A stretch of DNA of 64,000 nucleotides from Ceratothoa steindachneri (lineage: Eukaryota > Arthropoda > Malacostraca > Isopoda > Cymothoidae): positions 178,539,497-178,603,496 of the forward strand of contig OZ018326.1 of NCBI GenBank assembly GCA_963969495.1, read 5' to 3'. The notes under the pieces are model-generated. The model had not been told where the DNA came from and did not search any database. It saw only the letters and a list, made by a program, of their open reading frames with translations. Below, in pieces: positions 1-12,055 of the stretch. How positions within the stretch are numbered: the first letter of the stretch is position 1; every line of letters starts with the position of its first letter. The translations under genes and the position numbers were made by a program.

Positions 1-109
1 TACATAAAAGACGCAATGGCTGTGTTATATTGTCTGGTGGATGTATAAAACCATAAGCTAAATACTCACTGGAGTATTGTCGACATTTTTTCTTCGTCGC
101 AGTAGCCAT
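1..109 (-). pseudogene. hAT transposase, N-terminus (copy 1, cut by window edge)
   Basis: From the ATG at 109 the reverse strand reads 36 codons that run off the window. They contain KKKCRQYSSEYLAYGF, a tract, then Q-P-L-x-x-L-C, which resembles the start of ZBED5-like hAT transposases (K-R-K-Y-x-x-x-Y-L-x-x-G-F). In that family this is followed by a BED-type zinc finger. The second Cys of the usual C-x2-C pair reads R here. The copy at 35470-36094 has one base fewer in the A-run after codon 6 and is shifted, while this copy is open. Family membership is fairly sure. Function cannot be judged from 36 codons. Confidence 0.7.
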
Positions 110-1268
110 AAGTAATCTGTGCAAAATAAATTTAATATATTAATGATATATATTACATTTTAGAGCTGAAGCTCACCGCAACAGAATAAAAGGTGCGTAT
201 CTCAGCGGCGAAAAAGGAAGAATATTTCTGAGAAACGACCAAGAAACAACCTCCATTCCCTGTGGAGAGCACCGAGTCTGTGTCTAACACCAACTCTTAT
301 GACATTCGGCCAAGAAAATCTGAGACATGTCCAATAAATAGAAACGCTCATAAAAATAGATGCATTGAAAATTTTGTTTTTCTTTTTTGTGCCAAAAAAA
401 AGAACCGAAAATAATGCAACTATTTTATGAGCGTTTTCATTAATTGTACATATCCGAAATTTCCATTGTTGATTGTATATCCTCGTACTCTGTACCTGTA
501 CCTAAATACAAAACAGCAGAAATTTACTCCCTCAAGTGGGTAGATCTGCATTAATTTTAGTAATATATTATATATACATATATATTACTCAAATTAATGC
601 AGATACAAAACGATGAGTACAATCATCAGAATCTAAGATTAAATGCTAATCTCGTAAATAAGCCCTAAGTGAAACCGAAGTGAAAAAAAAATGATTTGGT
701 TTAGGCCTAGCAATGGCACACTTTACTTTACAAACAAAACTGCTCAGTTATTTACATATAAGAGTCTTATATTATTGTGCTTGTGGCAATCTATTATAAT
801 TTTACAAACTAGCAAAATAACTAAAACTTCGCAGTATTAGGGTAAACAAATAAAAGTTGCTTGCATACCATAACGCCGAACCACTTGATAAACAGACTGT
901 AAGGATTTAAAGTTCCACCTGAAGTATTTTCATTAAGCAAACAACGGTGCCAGGCGCATAACGATCAAGCACACAATGGAGTGCGCTGCAGAATAAGCTT
1001 GTAAGATGCAAAATATTTGTTTACAGATTAATGTAAATCCTATTATGCTAATAAAATATAAAAAAAGGGAAAATATATATATATATATTAATATTTTAAA
1101 AATGTAATTCAACTGCATAAACTAAAATTAGGTACTGCCCTAACTATAATTCAGGTTTTAATAGGTTAAGTCCTGTGTCCCCCTTCAAAGATCTATGGTC
1201 CCTCTAAAGCTTAAAATGTTTCTATGGCCTCCTTTAGATGTGCCATGGCCCCCGGTTGGGAAACCCTG
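110..1268 (-). mobile_element. hAT element, 5' non-coding part with terminal inverted repeat
   Basis: This AT-rich leader lies upstream of the hAT transposase start and ends at 1254-1268. Read from outside, that end begins CAGGGTTTCCCAACC, typical of hAT termini. The next eight bases (1269-1276, gtgtagag) are where a target duplication would lie, but the other end is outside the window so it cannot be confirmed. It contains the palindrome at 544-604. No other gene is seen. Reading frames in this stretch are short and not conserved in the second copy. Confidence 0.7.
544..604. repeat. Imperfect palindrome inside hAT leader
   Basis: Arms 544-568 and 580-604 are complementary at about 24 of 25 positions around an AT-rich loop. 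The same palindrome is kept at about 36528-36590 in the second hAT copy. It could be a structural part of the element or an old foldback insertion. Confidence 0.85.
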
Positions 1269-1276
1269 GTGTAGAG

Positions 1277-1515
1277 GAATGAATATATCGAGGACAAGCA
1301 GATGTTTGTTTTATACACAGCGTTAACCATTACGCTCCGCATGTGCCAAGATTTTTAGCCACCCTTCCTTTCCCCACTGCTCCAAGACCCTTTGAAATCG
1401 GACGCAAAAGCGTATTACGGTGAGCAGATTTACGAGACTGTTTATCTAAACTTTCATCCCGGAGTCAAGCAGCCAAGACCTGCTCCCTTCGTCCGTTAAT
1501 ATAAACATAGGAGGA
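1277..1515 (+). other. 3' interior of an LTR element (unassigned)
   Basis: This lies between the hAT terminus and the LTR start at 1516. A purine-rich string (aggagga) just before 1516 would serve as a polypurine tract. The second copy (37253-37491) has a short open frame ending PRPAPFVR, but this copy is not clearly coding. I could not match it to RNase H, integrase or envelope. Confidence 0.4.
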
Positions 1516-2775
1516 TGTGAGAGCCCTAATAATGAAAATCTTGTTGCCTACGGCTTCGACGGCAGAAAATCTATGAACAGACTCACTGTCTTTTCCGAGT
1601 GTTTATGTCTATTTTTTACCAAATAGACGAAATTTCACCTTCTCCGTACGTAAACATTAAAGGGCGAAGTGTCACAGCTTTGAAAATTTATTCTCTAGGA
1701 GAGGGAAATAACTGTTAGATTGAGGTTTCACCCCTCCTAAACTCCCTCCTCTCCCTCCTAGTAAATAATCGAGGTATATATTTCGATCTTGAGAAATTTA
1801 GAGGAGAATTTGCGTAGCCATCGAGAGAAGAAGACGAGTCCCTGATTCAAACAGGAAAAAATGAAGATAGTTGGAACCAAGCGGGACTTACTCTCCCGAG
1901 GCTGGTCATTTAGTCGCTTAGAAGAGCAGACCAATGGTATCGAGACCAACTCTCCTACCATTCTCTTCTAGAGAAAATCACGTATCTCCGTTTGCTCTAA
2001 AAGCAGAGAAAACCCTCAGCATTAAAGAAGATTCCAAGGGAATTCCCATTCGAGAAGAGATTTTCATCTTAATTGAGTATCATCGTCGAAAAGCCAGAAT
2101 TGGTAAAACAAGGATCAGGATAACTTCCATTCATCCAAGATGCACTCACTTACATCTTCAAGTCGATAGAAGCATCGTCACTCACCTTAACCACCCAGTG
2201 AGAAGCCTCAGCTGTTTTGCCGACCCACCTCGCCTCAGCTAGGAGGTCTATAGTCAAACTCGCCTAGGCGGCTAACCTTCAAGGTCACCCAACTGTTGAC
2301 ACACTCCTAGTTAAAGGTAAAACGAATACAAAAAAATATTCATTTGTTTATTTCTTATTCCGTGCGAAAGTGTATTCGTAACAAAACCATTTGAATCTGG
2401 TAGTCGTAACCATACTATTGCAATTCAAAATTAATTAAGAATTAGCATTAATTGAGCATAAAGCTCGTGAATTAGAAATGATTTTTGCGGCAGCCATATG
2501 GTATTACTTATTTCTAGTGTTAACTTTTATTAGACCCTCTTACTATAGAATTAGTGTATTTAAAGATTTAAGATTTCGTTCTTTTATGTGATTAAAAGTA
2601 TATTTTGTCGGAGTTGTTTAATTACATCATTGAACGCAGTATTGGCAATAGATATATCATGATACGAAGCCTCCCTGGTTAAAGAATTAAATTAGAGCAC
2701 TCTTAGAGAAAAGGGAAAGAAATTAACAGATGTACCAATCAAACGTACATACGCACTCGGCCATAAACCACGACA
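1516..2775 (+). repeat. LTR (family D), 3' LTR of a gypsy-like element
   Basis: The LTR starts TGTGAGAGCC after a purine tract and ends ...CGACA, like the other LTRs in the window. A TATA-like string lies near 1773, and the AT-rich second half carries CTCTTAGA about 70 bases from the end, a feature shared with LTRs A and B. A stretch near 1980-2010 resembles 26645-26690 in the solo LTR at 26102-27381. The boundaries come from these shared end signals. No target duplication was recognised. Confidence 0.6.
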
Positions 2776-3374
2776 TTGGATTATAAAGTAACGAGAAGAA
2801 CATTTAGACAATATTTCAGATTACATAGACATTAAAGGGAAAATGATGGATAGTAGAAGTCCTTAATAGTGAGATGAGGAAAATTAGCATTGGATGTATT
2901 AGAATTAACAAGATTTCATCTGCTCCTCTAAAAAATCTTTTCCATGTTAATCGCGGTAATTACATTGAGAGGAAATGAAGCAGGAGCGAAAGATGAGTTA
3001 ACAGAATTGAAAGATTTTAATGACTGAAGTATTGAAATTATCTGGATATGAGTGCATCGGGTTATTTGTGAAGGAGAGGAAATCATTGATATACAGACCA
3101 AAAGTGTGGAGGTAAGGGCAGCAAATTAAGGGAAATCAATCTTGATGGAGATAAGAAGGGGGCAGATCTATGGACAACAACGAAGGTATAGTAGTCATAG
3201 AGAAAGCTAGAAATCAAAGAAGGCAGTGAATAAAAGAAATCAAGAGAGAGGAGCTTCGAGATGAGACCACGGTTAAACACTATGTGAAAAGCCTTGGAAA
3301 AGTCTAGAGCAAGTACATATGGTTCCCAAAGTTTTCAAGGATATTGAGCTACCAGTAATGAGATAGGAAATTAT
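2776..3374. other. No recognised feature
   Basis: AT-rich sequence between two LTRs. Short reading frames on the reverse strand show no known domain. I see nothing further. Confidence 0.5.
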
Positions 3375-4364
3375 TGGAAGAATGAGAGAGAGAGAAGGAA
3401 TCCTCTCTCCCTGACTTCCCCAGTTCGCCGTTGACCGCTCTAAATTCGTCTCCCCTATATACTGCGAAAATTAGAATAATGGTAAGATAATTACGGAGGT
3501 ATCGCGACTTCTCGCCGTGGGCCTTTATTGCGACCCAAGGCAATTAAGGAAGTCTATTGGCGATAAATCTCTTTCCCCATCTAGATAATTTCGGAGTATA
3601 TATTCGAGACTTCGAAGTTCACACATGCAGATTGGGACTGTATCCCGCCGTCCAGTACGTTAGCCGTAACGTCTTCGTTAGTCGAGAGGGTATCGACTAC
3701 ATTCTCGTGCAGAGAAGAATTGAATGATTGTCGAAGAGCCAAGGAATAGCTAGTCGTCACTCAGTGTTGTTCGTGAAGATAGTTAGGCACACTTCAACCC
3801 TTTTCACCACGTCTACGGATTTTAATGATCGGAAAAGGCATCCCCGGAGCACCCTCCGTTTGCCTCTTAAAGATAAAAGGACCCCCACTTCAGTTTCCTG
3901 AAGTTAATTGAGCGTCTCGTGAGACGCCCACAAGTTCAAGGTCGAACTTACCTACCTGGTCCTATTCGCCGCACATCAAGGTAAAAGGGATTTAACCCCC
4001 ACTTCGTCACACTCCTCCCACCTTTACCGCTTCGAACTTCATGGATCCCCTTTGAACTAGAACCTGCATAATTGTAAAATCATCACTTAATCAATTATCC
4101 ATCGGTTTAAACTTAATTTTTAGTGTTAATCATCTTAGCAGTGAGCCGTCAATATTTAATTGCATTGCCATTTAACTTTCCCTATATGTATATGTAATCT
4201 TTAGTCCTATTAAAGTATATTTTTGTAGCCGTGTTTGAATATTATTGGGCGTGGCAACTGTATATTTAAAGCACTCTTAGAATCATCGCCAGGTGGTGCC
4301 ATAATTATGGTTGGCCAGTAGGCCAGTGTGCGTATAACCGCGTACACCTGGTTATACGACGACA
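3375..4364 (+). repeat. 5' LTR of element A
   Basis: This matches 5294-6269 along its whole length with point differences. It carries a TATA-like box (3597-3604), an AT-rich R/U5-like part with a polyadenylation-type context near 4200-4225, and ends GACGACA. The first bases differ from the 3' LTR, so the exact left edge is uncertain. Open frames inside it are fortuitous: both LTRs share a reverse-strand frame with IFAVYRGDEFRAVNGELGKS, but it has no start or domain support. Confidence 0.85.
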
Positions 4365-4370
4365 TAAAAC

Positions 4371-4380
4371 TGGCGTCAGG
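4371..4380 (+). promoter_or_regulatory. Primer binding site of element A
   Basis: TGGCGTCAGG lies six bases after the 5' LTR end. Elements C (40415-40424) and C-prime (52655-52664, reverse) have TGGTGTCAGG in the same place, so this is the likely tRNA primer site. Confidence 0.7.
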
Positions 4381-4796
4381 TCTTTGGGTTAGTAAAAGAT
4401 TCCACCCTACCTGATCTTTTGCAAAAAATCATTATTTCCACTCTATACAGTTGCACAAGTGTTAAGAATATTCAAGCAAAAATAATAGGATAATTTTTTT
4501 TTAATAACAAATTATATATTTTTATAATTGAGCGTATTTACGTGAGTCAAGATACACGGCAAGAATAGACGCCAAACTTTGGTTTTGCTGTGGTAAAGTA
4601 CCAGAAGTCATTCCTAAGTCAGGTTCCTTTGTTAGTTATTTTCTTTATATGGTGTGCATAATTAATTGGAACATTTATTAAGATTTTTTTGGATAATTGT
4701 TAGTCAATTAGACATTTTATAATGTACCTTATATGAACCTAATTCTTAATCGAGAGTAACCATAATCCATTGTCGTACCTTCGTAATTTCAACAGT

Positions 4797-4935
4797 CAAA
4801 ATGGACGACTAATGCGTTGGAGTCTGTTGCTCATGGAATACCAATTCGGTGTTGTTTATATTGAGGGTACTCAAAATTGTTTAGCGGATAGCTTAAGTAG
4901 AAATCCTCTAGAAGACCCTATTGCCATAAATTAAA
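4797..4935 (+). pseudogene. Gypsy pol tail (end of RNase H) of element A
   Basis: The frame reads LLMEYQFGVVYIEGT, then CLADSLSRNPLEDP, then a stop. This is the end of the RNase H/connection region, where A-D-x-L-S-R is the usual Ty3/gypsy landmark. Element B has the same tail at 32455-32563 and stops at the same point after NPIEDP. In both, no integrase follows. That is the basis for the domain-order proposal in the findings. The piece is a remnant and encodes nothing usable. Confidence 0.75.
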
Positions 4936-5293
4936 GATACCATTAGCGTATCTCCTTGTAAATATGTTTGCTGAATTGTTTTATAAATAGGTTAATTATT
5001 TGAAGTGTTCTATAATTATTTTATGTTTTAGTGTGTCTTTAGTAATGGTTCATTAATTCTTTTATTTAGATACCCGATGTGTTGTACGGCTTAATTTTTT
5101 TTTTATTGTAACTGTGCATTTATTCTGAAGTAATTATTATTATTTGCTAACCCAGCTCATGTCCGAATTTTGTTTGTATCTCGTGGCACTAATTAAATTT
5201 TTATAGCATCTTCCACCTGAAGAAAAATTAGTTCGAGACATTTTTTTTCGCACACGACTTGTTTAAAAAACTATCTTCCTAAAAATGGAGAAG

Positions 5294-6269
5294 TGTCGAA
5301 GAATGAGAGAGAATATGATTCTCCACCGCCCCTGACTTCCCCAGTTCGCCGTTGACCGCTCTAAATTCGTCTCCCCTATATACTGCGAAAATTAGAACAA
5401 TAGAAAGACCATTAAGGTGGAATTCCGACTTCTCGCTATGGGCCCTTATCGCGAACCAAGGCAATTAAGGAAGTCTGTTGGCGATGAATCTCTCTCCCCG
5501 TCTAGATAATTTCGGAGTATATATTCGAGACTTCGAAGTTCACATGAAGATTGTGTCTGAAGCCGTCGTCCAGTACGTTAGCCGTAACGTCTTCGATGGT
5601 CGAGAGGGAATCGACTACATTCTTGCGCAGAGAAGAATTGAGTGATTTTTGAAGAGCCAAGGAATAGCTAGTCGTCACTCATTGTTGTTCGTGGAGATAG
5701 TTAGGCCCCCTTCAACCCTTCTCTCCACGTCTTCTGATATAAGGATCGGAAAAGCCATCCACGAAGCACTCTCCGTTTGCCTCCCAAGGTTAAAAGGCCC
5801 CCACTTCAGTTTCCCGAAGTTGGATTGAGCATCTCACAAGTTCAAGATCGAACTTACCTATATGGTCCTACTCGCTGCACATCAAGGTGAAAGGGATTTA
5901 ACCCCTGCTCTGTCACGTTCCTCGCACCTTTACCGCGTCGATCTTCAAGGATCTCATTTGCTCTAGAATTTGCCTAATTGTAAAATCCTTACTTAATTTA
6001 GTATCCCTACCTTCAAACTTAATTGATAATGTTAATCATCTTACCAGTGAACTGTCGATATTTAATGCATTGCTATTTAACTTGTCCCATATTTATATGT
6101 AATCTTTAGTCCTATTAAAGTATATTTTTGTAGCTGTGTTTGAATATTCCTTGGCCTAGCAACTGTGTATTTAAAGCATTCTTAGAACCATCCCCAGGTG
6201 GAGCCTTAATTTCGGTCGGCTGGTAGGCCAGTGTGTGTATAACCCCGTACACCTGGTCATACCACAACA
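5294..6269 (+). repeat. 3' LTR of element A
   Basis: Starts TGTCGAAGAATGAG after a polypurine tract and ends CCACAACA. A TATA-like box lies at 5518-5525, at the same offset as in the 5' LTR. Bases flanking the two LTRs (attat and aacct) do not match, so no target duplication survives or the left edge has eroded. Confidence 0.85.
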
Positions 6270-6539
6270 AACCTATATGCCTATAGTTTTATATAATGTA
6301 TATAATATTCTATAATTGCTGACTGTCAATCGATGTTGTTGACATCTAGATACTAAAGTATAATGAATGTAAGCACAAAAAATAGTGTATTGACATAGAA
6401 CAATAATAAGATATGAAAAATATTTGTTTAATTAAAAAAATGTTGCGCCACTAAAACGAAAGCGAGAGTTTTTTATTGAATACATAAACCATGTTTCTGA
6501 CATGGGCCAGATCATTCTCGTTGCATCCGCCTTCAGTAC

Positions 6540-7870
6540 TCTGTTATCATGTATGTACGCGGTACTTTTCTTCAATGGACCTTAATTGTTGGTGAAATCC
6601 TTCTCTAAGATCCTCGCTTAGATCAGGAAGGTTATGTGGGAAGCGTTTCAACTGACTGGGGAGGTAATGCAGTTTGATGTTCATTTTACAGCAAACATAA
6701 AAATAAAAGAACATATTATTCACTAGTAAACCGTGGATATTTGCCCCTATAGTTTCCATGAAGATTCTTCGCCAGCAACAAAAATGATAGACAACCACGT
6801 GCCTCATTGCTTTCCATTGAATCATGAAAGCACAGGTCTTTTATTAGTTCTCGGATATATGTTCCCTCGAATTTACTTGCCTTCAGGTTTACTCTGCTCT
6901 GCGTAGGAAATTTCAACATAAGTAGCTCAAAACTTTGCATCTCACTTCATTACTTTTATTAATTGTTCATCAAACCTAGTTTGATATAAAGCGGTGACAA
7001 TATATCTTCTTTCTCAATATCAGGTTCTTTGATCTTATTTTTTTTAAACACCATTTTTTCGCACTGGCTTCTTACCTATCGTTCATATTTAGATCTACAT
7101 TCGCAGAGACACATAAAACAGAGATACTTTGAGTACCTGATCTGATGCCGATAAGAAAATTTACAATCTTCAGATCCATACCTTTCACTCAATAGGACTC
7201 TCGGTATGCTATGATTTTTATTACAAGGTGACTATCCCCATGTTATTCACTCGTACTGACCAATTATCCAATTATGATTGATCTTTATTTAATACTGCTC
7301 TGTAGAATAAATATTAGCCTGTATTGGGAGCTATGTATGAATAAACGTCATTCCCTTGGAGTAATCCAGATATGACTATTTGCATCTTAAAATAATTATG
7401 CAGTGTTGCAGAAAACAAAATCGTTCTCTATTAAGAAAAATGGTAGTAGACGTTTTTCTCACTCACGATATGACGTGTACTCGGTTTCCATTAGTAGTAA
7501 ATATTTTTATTACACCAAGAAAGTTAAGTTCCTTATGAGGTCATTTAGTTCTTAACTAAAACGTTCTGTAATTGAGACATCCTTCGAAATCACTGTCATT
7601 TTGCTTACATATGCTATATTTGTCAGTAGCTGATTCATCTTCTTCCTTATTTAGCTCTTGAAGATAGATGAATGATCTGACTAGTATCTCAGATAAATAT
7701 ACAACATGCTCTTTGGCGGAGTCGATATCAAGATACGTCTATTGAGTCCAGTTACCTCAATTGATTCCCTTTATATTCATAAAAAACAGTGACCGTCCTC
7801 TCTTTTTCCGGTGTTCGATACCATATAATTTTTACACGCAACAAGAGGAGCCTACGACCTATCTTTTTCC
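6540..7870 (-). pseudogene. LGLMKQ-family gene, degenerate copy (locus 1)
   Basis: Read across shifting frames on the reverse strand, motifs appear in family order. A remnant of a hydrophobic segment with F-V-F-C-N lies near 7450, RLFIHSSQ near 7330, MDLKIVNFLIG near 7170, LCFMCLCECRSKYER near 7110, YIKLGLM near 6985, FEGTYIRELIKD near 6860, and LREGFHQQLRSIEEKY near 6570. These correspond to W-R-L-x-x-D-S-S, C-V-D-L-K-M, C-x2-C-x-W-D-S-R-A-R, L-H-x-K-L-G-L-M-K-Q, G-P-Q-I-R and G-E-R-F-H-Q-D of the better copy at 59012-60708. It has many frameshifts and stops and is clearly dead. The function of the family is unknown. Confidence 0.75.
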
Positions 7871-8710
7871 ACTAGTTGAATTTTGATATAGGAAGAAAAC
7901 CTTGCTAAAAAATCAGCAATAGTTCTCAGTTTAATTAGCGTGTACTTTCCTCAAATAAAACAAACAAAACATCTCTATGATTTAAACACTTTTTTTGTGA
8001 GGAAGCCATGTCAACATCTTTAACCGGAAAGAATTCTTCTTAGACCATGTACAATACACATACAAAAGAGCAATATATAAAAATCATAGCTAGAGTAATC
8101 TTTCCATTATACAGATATCTTTCAATTTACGCTCAACTCATAATACCTTCCAGAAGGGTAATAATAAATTAGTTAAAGTCTGATGCAATATCTCAACAAA
8201 CGAGAGAGTTATCTTTTCGTACCATGTTTTTCATTTTGTAATTTAAAAGATTTGGCCTAAAGTTCGGGAGAAGTTATAGCTAAAAGCTATAAAAAGCCTA
8301 ATATGAATCAGTTTTTGTTCTAGACATATGACATTACCAGTTGATCTATCCACTCTCGGGCCACTTATTATCTAATATTACGCTAAATTTGCCTTAAACT
8401 CTCTGATCCATAGTATCTTGAGTAGGTGGAACGAGCTTCATTTTAACTATCAATAGGACAAGAATTTTGTCAAAAATAGCTGACATTAAAAATAGCAAAG
8501 GCTCTTGATAATTAAAGACTTGGAATTGATAAAACTAAAGTTTGGATAAATAGGCATCGGAAAACTTTAATAGATGACTTAATTTACCTTAGGTAATATA
8601 CCTTAAGTATGGTCATTTAATATCCGAATAGGGTATTTAGACCCATACCAAGATGGAGTGATCCTCTTCAGAGTATCAGCGTTGCTTGTTAATAGTGCTT
8701 CATATAGGCA
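7871..8710. other. No recognised feature
   Basis: AT-rich DNA. It may hold the eroded N-terminal part of the neighbouring LGLMKQ-family copy, but I could not read it. Nothing else seen. Confidence 0.4.
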
Positions 8711-9545
8711 CTAATAGGAGAATCTGTAGCTGAATTTGTCAGGGTGGTTGCTCCATTCTTTCTCCAGCTTCGTCTTGAATGTGTTGACTGTGGGTGCGTT
8801 GATAGTTTCCTGGCTGAGGACGTACCAAGCCTGTGTCACCCGCGCTGCAAAGAAGTGGTTTCTTGGAATTGGCTGATGTTGGACCTGCAGTTTCCTGTCG
8901 TCTCCTCTGGTGGTCCTGCTAAGTGATGGCCTGAACATTGTGTTGCTGCAGACAGGGCATTCTCTATTAAACCGCACCGAGTCGAACTCCCTGAGTATTT
9001 TGAAGGCCTAAAAGATGTCTGCCCGCTGCCGCTTGTACTAAGTTTGGGTGACCCCACCACTGACGCATACTTAAGGTGTGGGCGAATAAGGCTCTTGTAA
9101 AGAAGCGTAAAGGACTTCTTGTTCAGTGCTGTAAAGGTGTGCTTTAGTGCCCCTAGAATCTTGTTTGCCTTGTTTGTCTGCATCTGTATATGTCTACTAA
9201 ACTTTAGGCCTTGGTCAAAGGTTACTCCCAGATCTTTTTCTTTTTTGATTCCATCTAGAATGTGGGTTGTGCCATCTTCCTTCTTCATTGTGTGGACATG
9301 TTTACCATTATTGTGGCCTAGGTGCATTACTCTACACTTTTGTGGATGAAACTTCATCTGAATGGTATGAGTCCAGGCATGTAGCTGGTCAAGATCTTTC
9401 TGCAGATTGGTCTGGTGTGCTTCTTGTGTGTCTATTATTGCTTGATATATCTATGTGTCATCAGCAATCATTGAGATGAAACCTTTTAGTAATTCTGGGA
9501 TGTCATTTACAAAGAGTGAGAATAGGAGGGCGCCCAACACAGATT
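8711..9545 (-). pseudogene. 5'-truncated LINE reverse transcriptase C-terminal part
   Basis: The reverse strand reads FSLFVNDIPELL, then MIADDT (the reverse transcriptase active-site box, normally Y/F-A-D-D), a stop, then QMKFHPQKCRVMHLG and DLGVTFDQGLKF, standard post-box motifs. It continues with LLYKSLIRPHLKYAS, then in another frame YKRQRADIFQAFKIL and FFAARVTQAWYVLS, the C-terminal region of CR1/Jockey-like LINEs, ending at a stop at 8711. The palm domain before ADD is missing, so this is a typical 5'-truncated insertion. Short deletions lie near 9050. The nearest clade is not fixed. Confidence 0.85.
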
Positions 9546-10543
9546 TAATCCCAAATTCCAAATAGAAAATTTATACGAATTTAAAAAAGAAATTCTTTGC
9601 TACAAATTTCTATAAAATCTCTCTGATATGAAAACAGGATAATATTAGTACACATTTACGAAATATAAACTACGATGACAAATGATTCAATTTCCCTTTT
9701 ACTATCGCTTTTCGCACCCTTATAGCCATCAATTTCATCACCAAAACATTCGTTCAATTCAATCTACAAATTAGTTTGAATGCAGGAAATACTGAAGATG
9801 GTTGGATCCAATCTTTTTCATTCTTTTGTACTAAATAACCTTACTCTCAGTAATTGAAAGGGGGAATACTGCTGAAATATTATTACAGATTTTATGCAAA
9901 TGTTTTGTGCTTCTCTCTCCCTATAACAAATAGTTACAGTGCAACGAGTGTAATGAAAAAGAGAAATTGGTGCGATCCAATGAGAGAGTGCTCACTTAGT
10001 GAGCAAATTAATAGGCAAAAAAAGTAATAGGCAAAGAGTGATCTGGGATTTAAAGCCTCATGTTGTAGAATTGATAAAATAGTGAAAAAAAACATAGAGT
10101 ATTATTTTTTCAAAAGGAAAACAAATGCATTACTATTGGAGACATTTTTACTTATGTGTGAATATAAGGAAATAAACAAATTGCTGGAGTTAAAAAAAAT
10201 GTAAGAAAGATATGGCTGATAAAATTAGAATTCCTTGTATGAGATCAAATTTAGGAACTAATCTTAGCTACAAGATAAAATATATTAGGAATTCAAGTTT
10301 GCCCTATCTGAGTTTCTGGGGAGTGATCTGTTTATAAATGTTCTTCCATAAAACGAATATTCACTAATGGTAATTTCCAAGGGGCGTTAAATTAAATTAA
10401 AAATCAAAAGGTTTTAAAAAAGTCGATTTAATGTTGTAACCAATATGTAGGGAGAAATCACATACAGCCGCAGAGAAAATCTTTCGGACATCTCTCATAT
10501 TTTAGGAAATAAGATAATTGCAGGGTCGTAAAGTTTTTATTTG
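9546..10543. other. No recognised feature
   Basis: AT-rich sequence with no coding, repeat or RNA signal that I can support. Confidence 0.5.
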
Positions 10544-10753
10544 CATATCAATATAAATATAACAGTGGAAAAAGGAAGGATAATAGCTACGAGTATAAGT
10601 TATATATTCCTCAAACGATCAACACGAATTAACAAAATACAAATTTACCATATCAATATAAATATAACAGTGGAAAAAGGAAGGAAAATAGCTACGAGTA
10701 TAAGTTATATATTCCTCAAACAATCAACACGAATTAACAAAATACAAATTTAC
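10544..10753. repeat. Tandem duplication, 2 x 105 bp
   Basis: Copies at 10544-10648 and 10649-10753 differ at only about two positions (gga/gaa near the middle, and acg/aca in the second half). An open reading frame runs through both copies because 105 is a multiple of three, but it looks fortuitous. A recent local duplication is the simplest reading. Confidence 0.95.
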
Positions 10754-10899
10754 CATAACTTGTAAGATCAGAAAATATAATAGATAAGCAGATGAAGGTC
10801 TATGAAAACTATAGAAACAAAACTTATACAGGAAACTCAGTAACATGACGAGAGTGCATTGATAGGAATGAGTACATTTATTATTCCATGAATACTCTC

Positions 10900-11840
10900 C
10901 AGAAGGGTACGACACATGAGGATGCTGGCACATTCCTTACTTATTATGAGTGCTTTCATTTGCTAATTGGAGGCTGCTTGACTCTGTTCTACGACCTATT
11001 TTTACCCTTGCAAGAAGTTTTCCAGTGGTTTCTTATCAAAGCACTGAAGTGGTTAGTCCATCTCCATGATAATGGTGTCGCGCTACCACTGTAGGCTGGG
11101 CGCAGACTTGTGAGGAGGGCCATTTTCCTGCTGGAAAATCACATTCACTACATATTTTGAGAGGGCTTGAGCAAAGTAATGGCAGCATGCAATTTGTCAG
11201 CAATATTTTCTACTTCTCGAAATTTATGATTACTTTACAAACGGCAAGAATACCCTCCCTGAACTTGGCATACACCCGCATATCATTACAGAACGGCCAC
11301 CATGCTTCATTGTCGGCAATTTTCTCTCTTGGCCTCCTTCGGAGTCTAACTGTGCTTGGTATCGGTAACAGCCCTGAACCTGGATTCTTCGGAACATAAT
11401 ACATGTCTCCAAAAACGCAAAGGTCTAGTTGCGGTGACCACTTGCCCAAACCAGTATAAGTCACTTATGCTAGAGATTTGATCAGTGGCTTCTGGCGAGC
11501 TTTACATTACTTAAGGACATTTGCAAGCAGTCTGCAACGTAACGTACTGATGGAGGGAATAAACTGGACGCTCTCTGTCTATTTCTGTTGCAGCTGGACT
11601 GTGGCTTTCTTACGAACCCAAGGGCTCATGCAACACAGAGACCTGTCGTCACGTTGCGTACAGAAACTGGGATGTCCAGAACGAGGTGACTCTTTGATGC
11701 TTCCACTTTCTATGATCATGTTCAACATTTCTGCAACACCGGAATGTGATCCACTGAACTACGGTGTGATTTGTCCAAAGCTGAGATCCTACCCCTGCAG
11801 CGTGAGTATCAGAGGTCTTTCATCTACGATATAATTCTGT
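10900..11840 (-). pseudogene. Tc1-like transposase, degenerate
   Basis: Tc1 motifs occur in order on the reverse strand. VAEMLNMII with ESPRSGHPSF (paired-like DNA-binding and G-R-P-R-type linker) lies near 11730-11660, ARQKPLIKSL near 11490, PTMKHGGRSVMICGCM (family consensus H-G-G-G-S-V-M-V-W-G-C) near 11290, and VIFQQENGPPHKSAP (second catalytic block, F-Q-x-D-N-x-x-x-H) near 11120. In that block D reads as E, so the catalytic residue is lost. Frames shift several times. No terminal inverted repeats were found. Confidence 0.75.
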
Positions 11841-12055
11841 ATAATTCGCCATTATCACATCATGATAAGATCTTGTTGGCGCGGAATATCATATTAATAG
11901 AAAATTTGCTGTTATCTAAAATATTTTGACTGTAATCGGCCGCAAACGGTTACTTGAATTTTATATTTATAGTCGCGTGCGAGTATGGTCGCGAGCTACT
12001 CTACACCTCACTATGTCGGTCGGTTGGCCCCCCGTTTTGCATTTTTTATATTTTG

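Larger units (their letters stand above)
1..1782. repeat. Large dispersed duplication, copy 1
   Basis: This block matches 35988-37763 in the same orientation with only scattered substitutions and short indels. It contains the 5' part of a hAT element, the 3' interior of an LTR element, and the start of that element's LTR. The similarity stops just inside the LTR, near a TATA-like string. The hAT terminus has the same flanking sequence in both copies, so the hAT insertion predates the duplication. Retrotransposition of an LTR element already carrying the hAT, or a segmental duplication, would both explain it. Confidence 0.9.
4365..5293 (+). mobile_element. Gutted interior of LTR element A
   Basis: Only about 0.93 kb separates the LTRs. 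After the primer site the sequence is AT-rich and non-coding to about 4795, so gag and most of pol are gone. The last coding piece is the tail of RNase H (4797-4935). From 4936 to 5293 there is AT-rich DNA with no integrase-like reading, ending in a purine tract (aaaaatggagaag) before the 3' LTR. Confidence 0.75.

Noticed and set aside
3349..3543. A conserved small protein shared with 5279-5464
   Set aside because: The shared frame lies inside two homologous LTRs, is antisense to the element, and its conservation equals that of the surrounding DNA.
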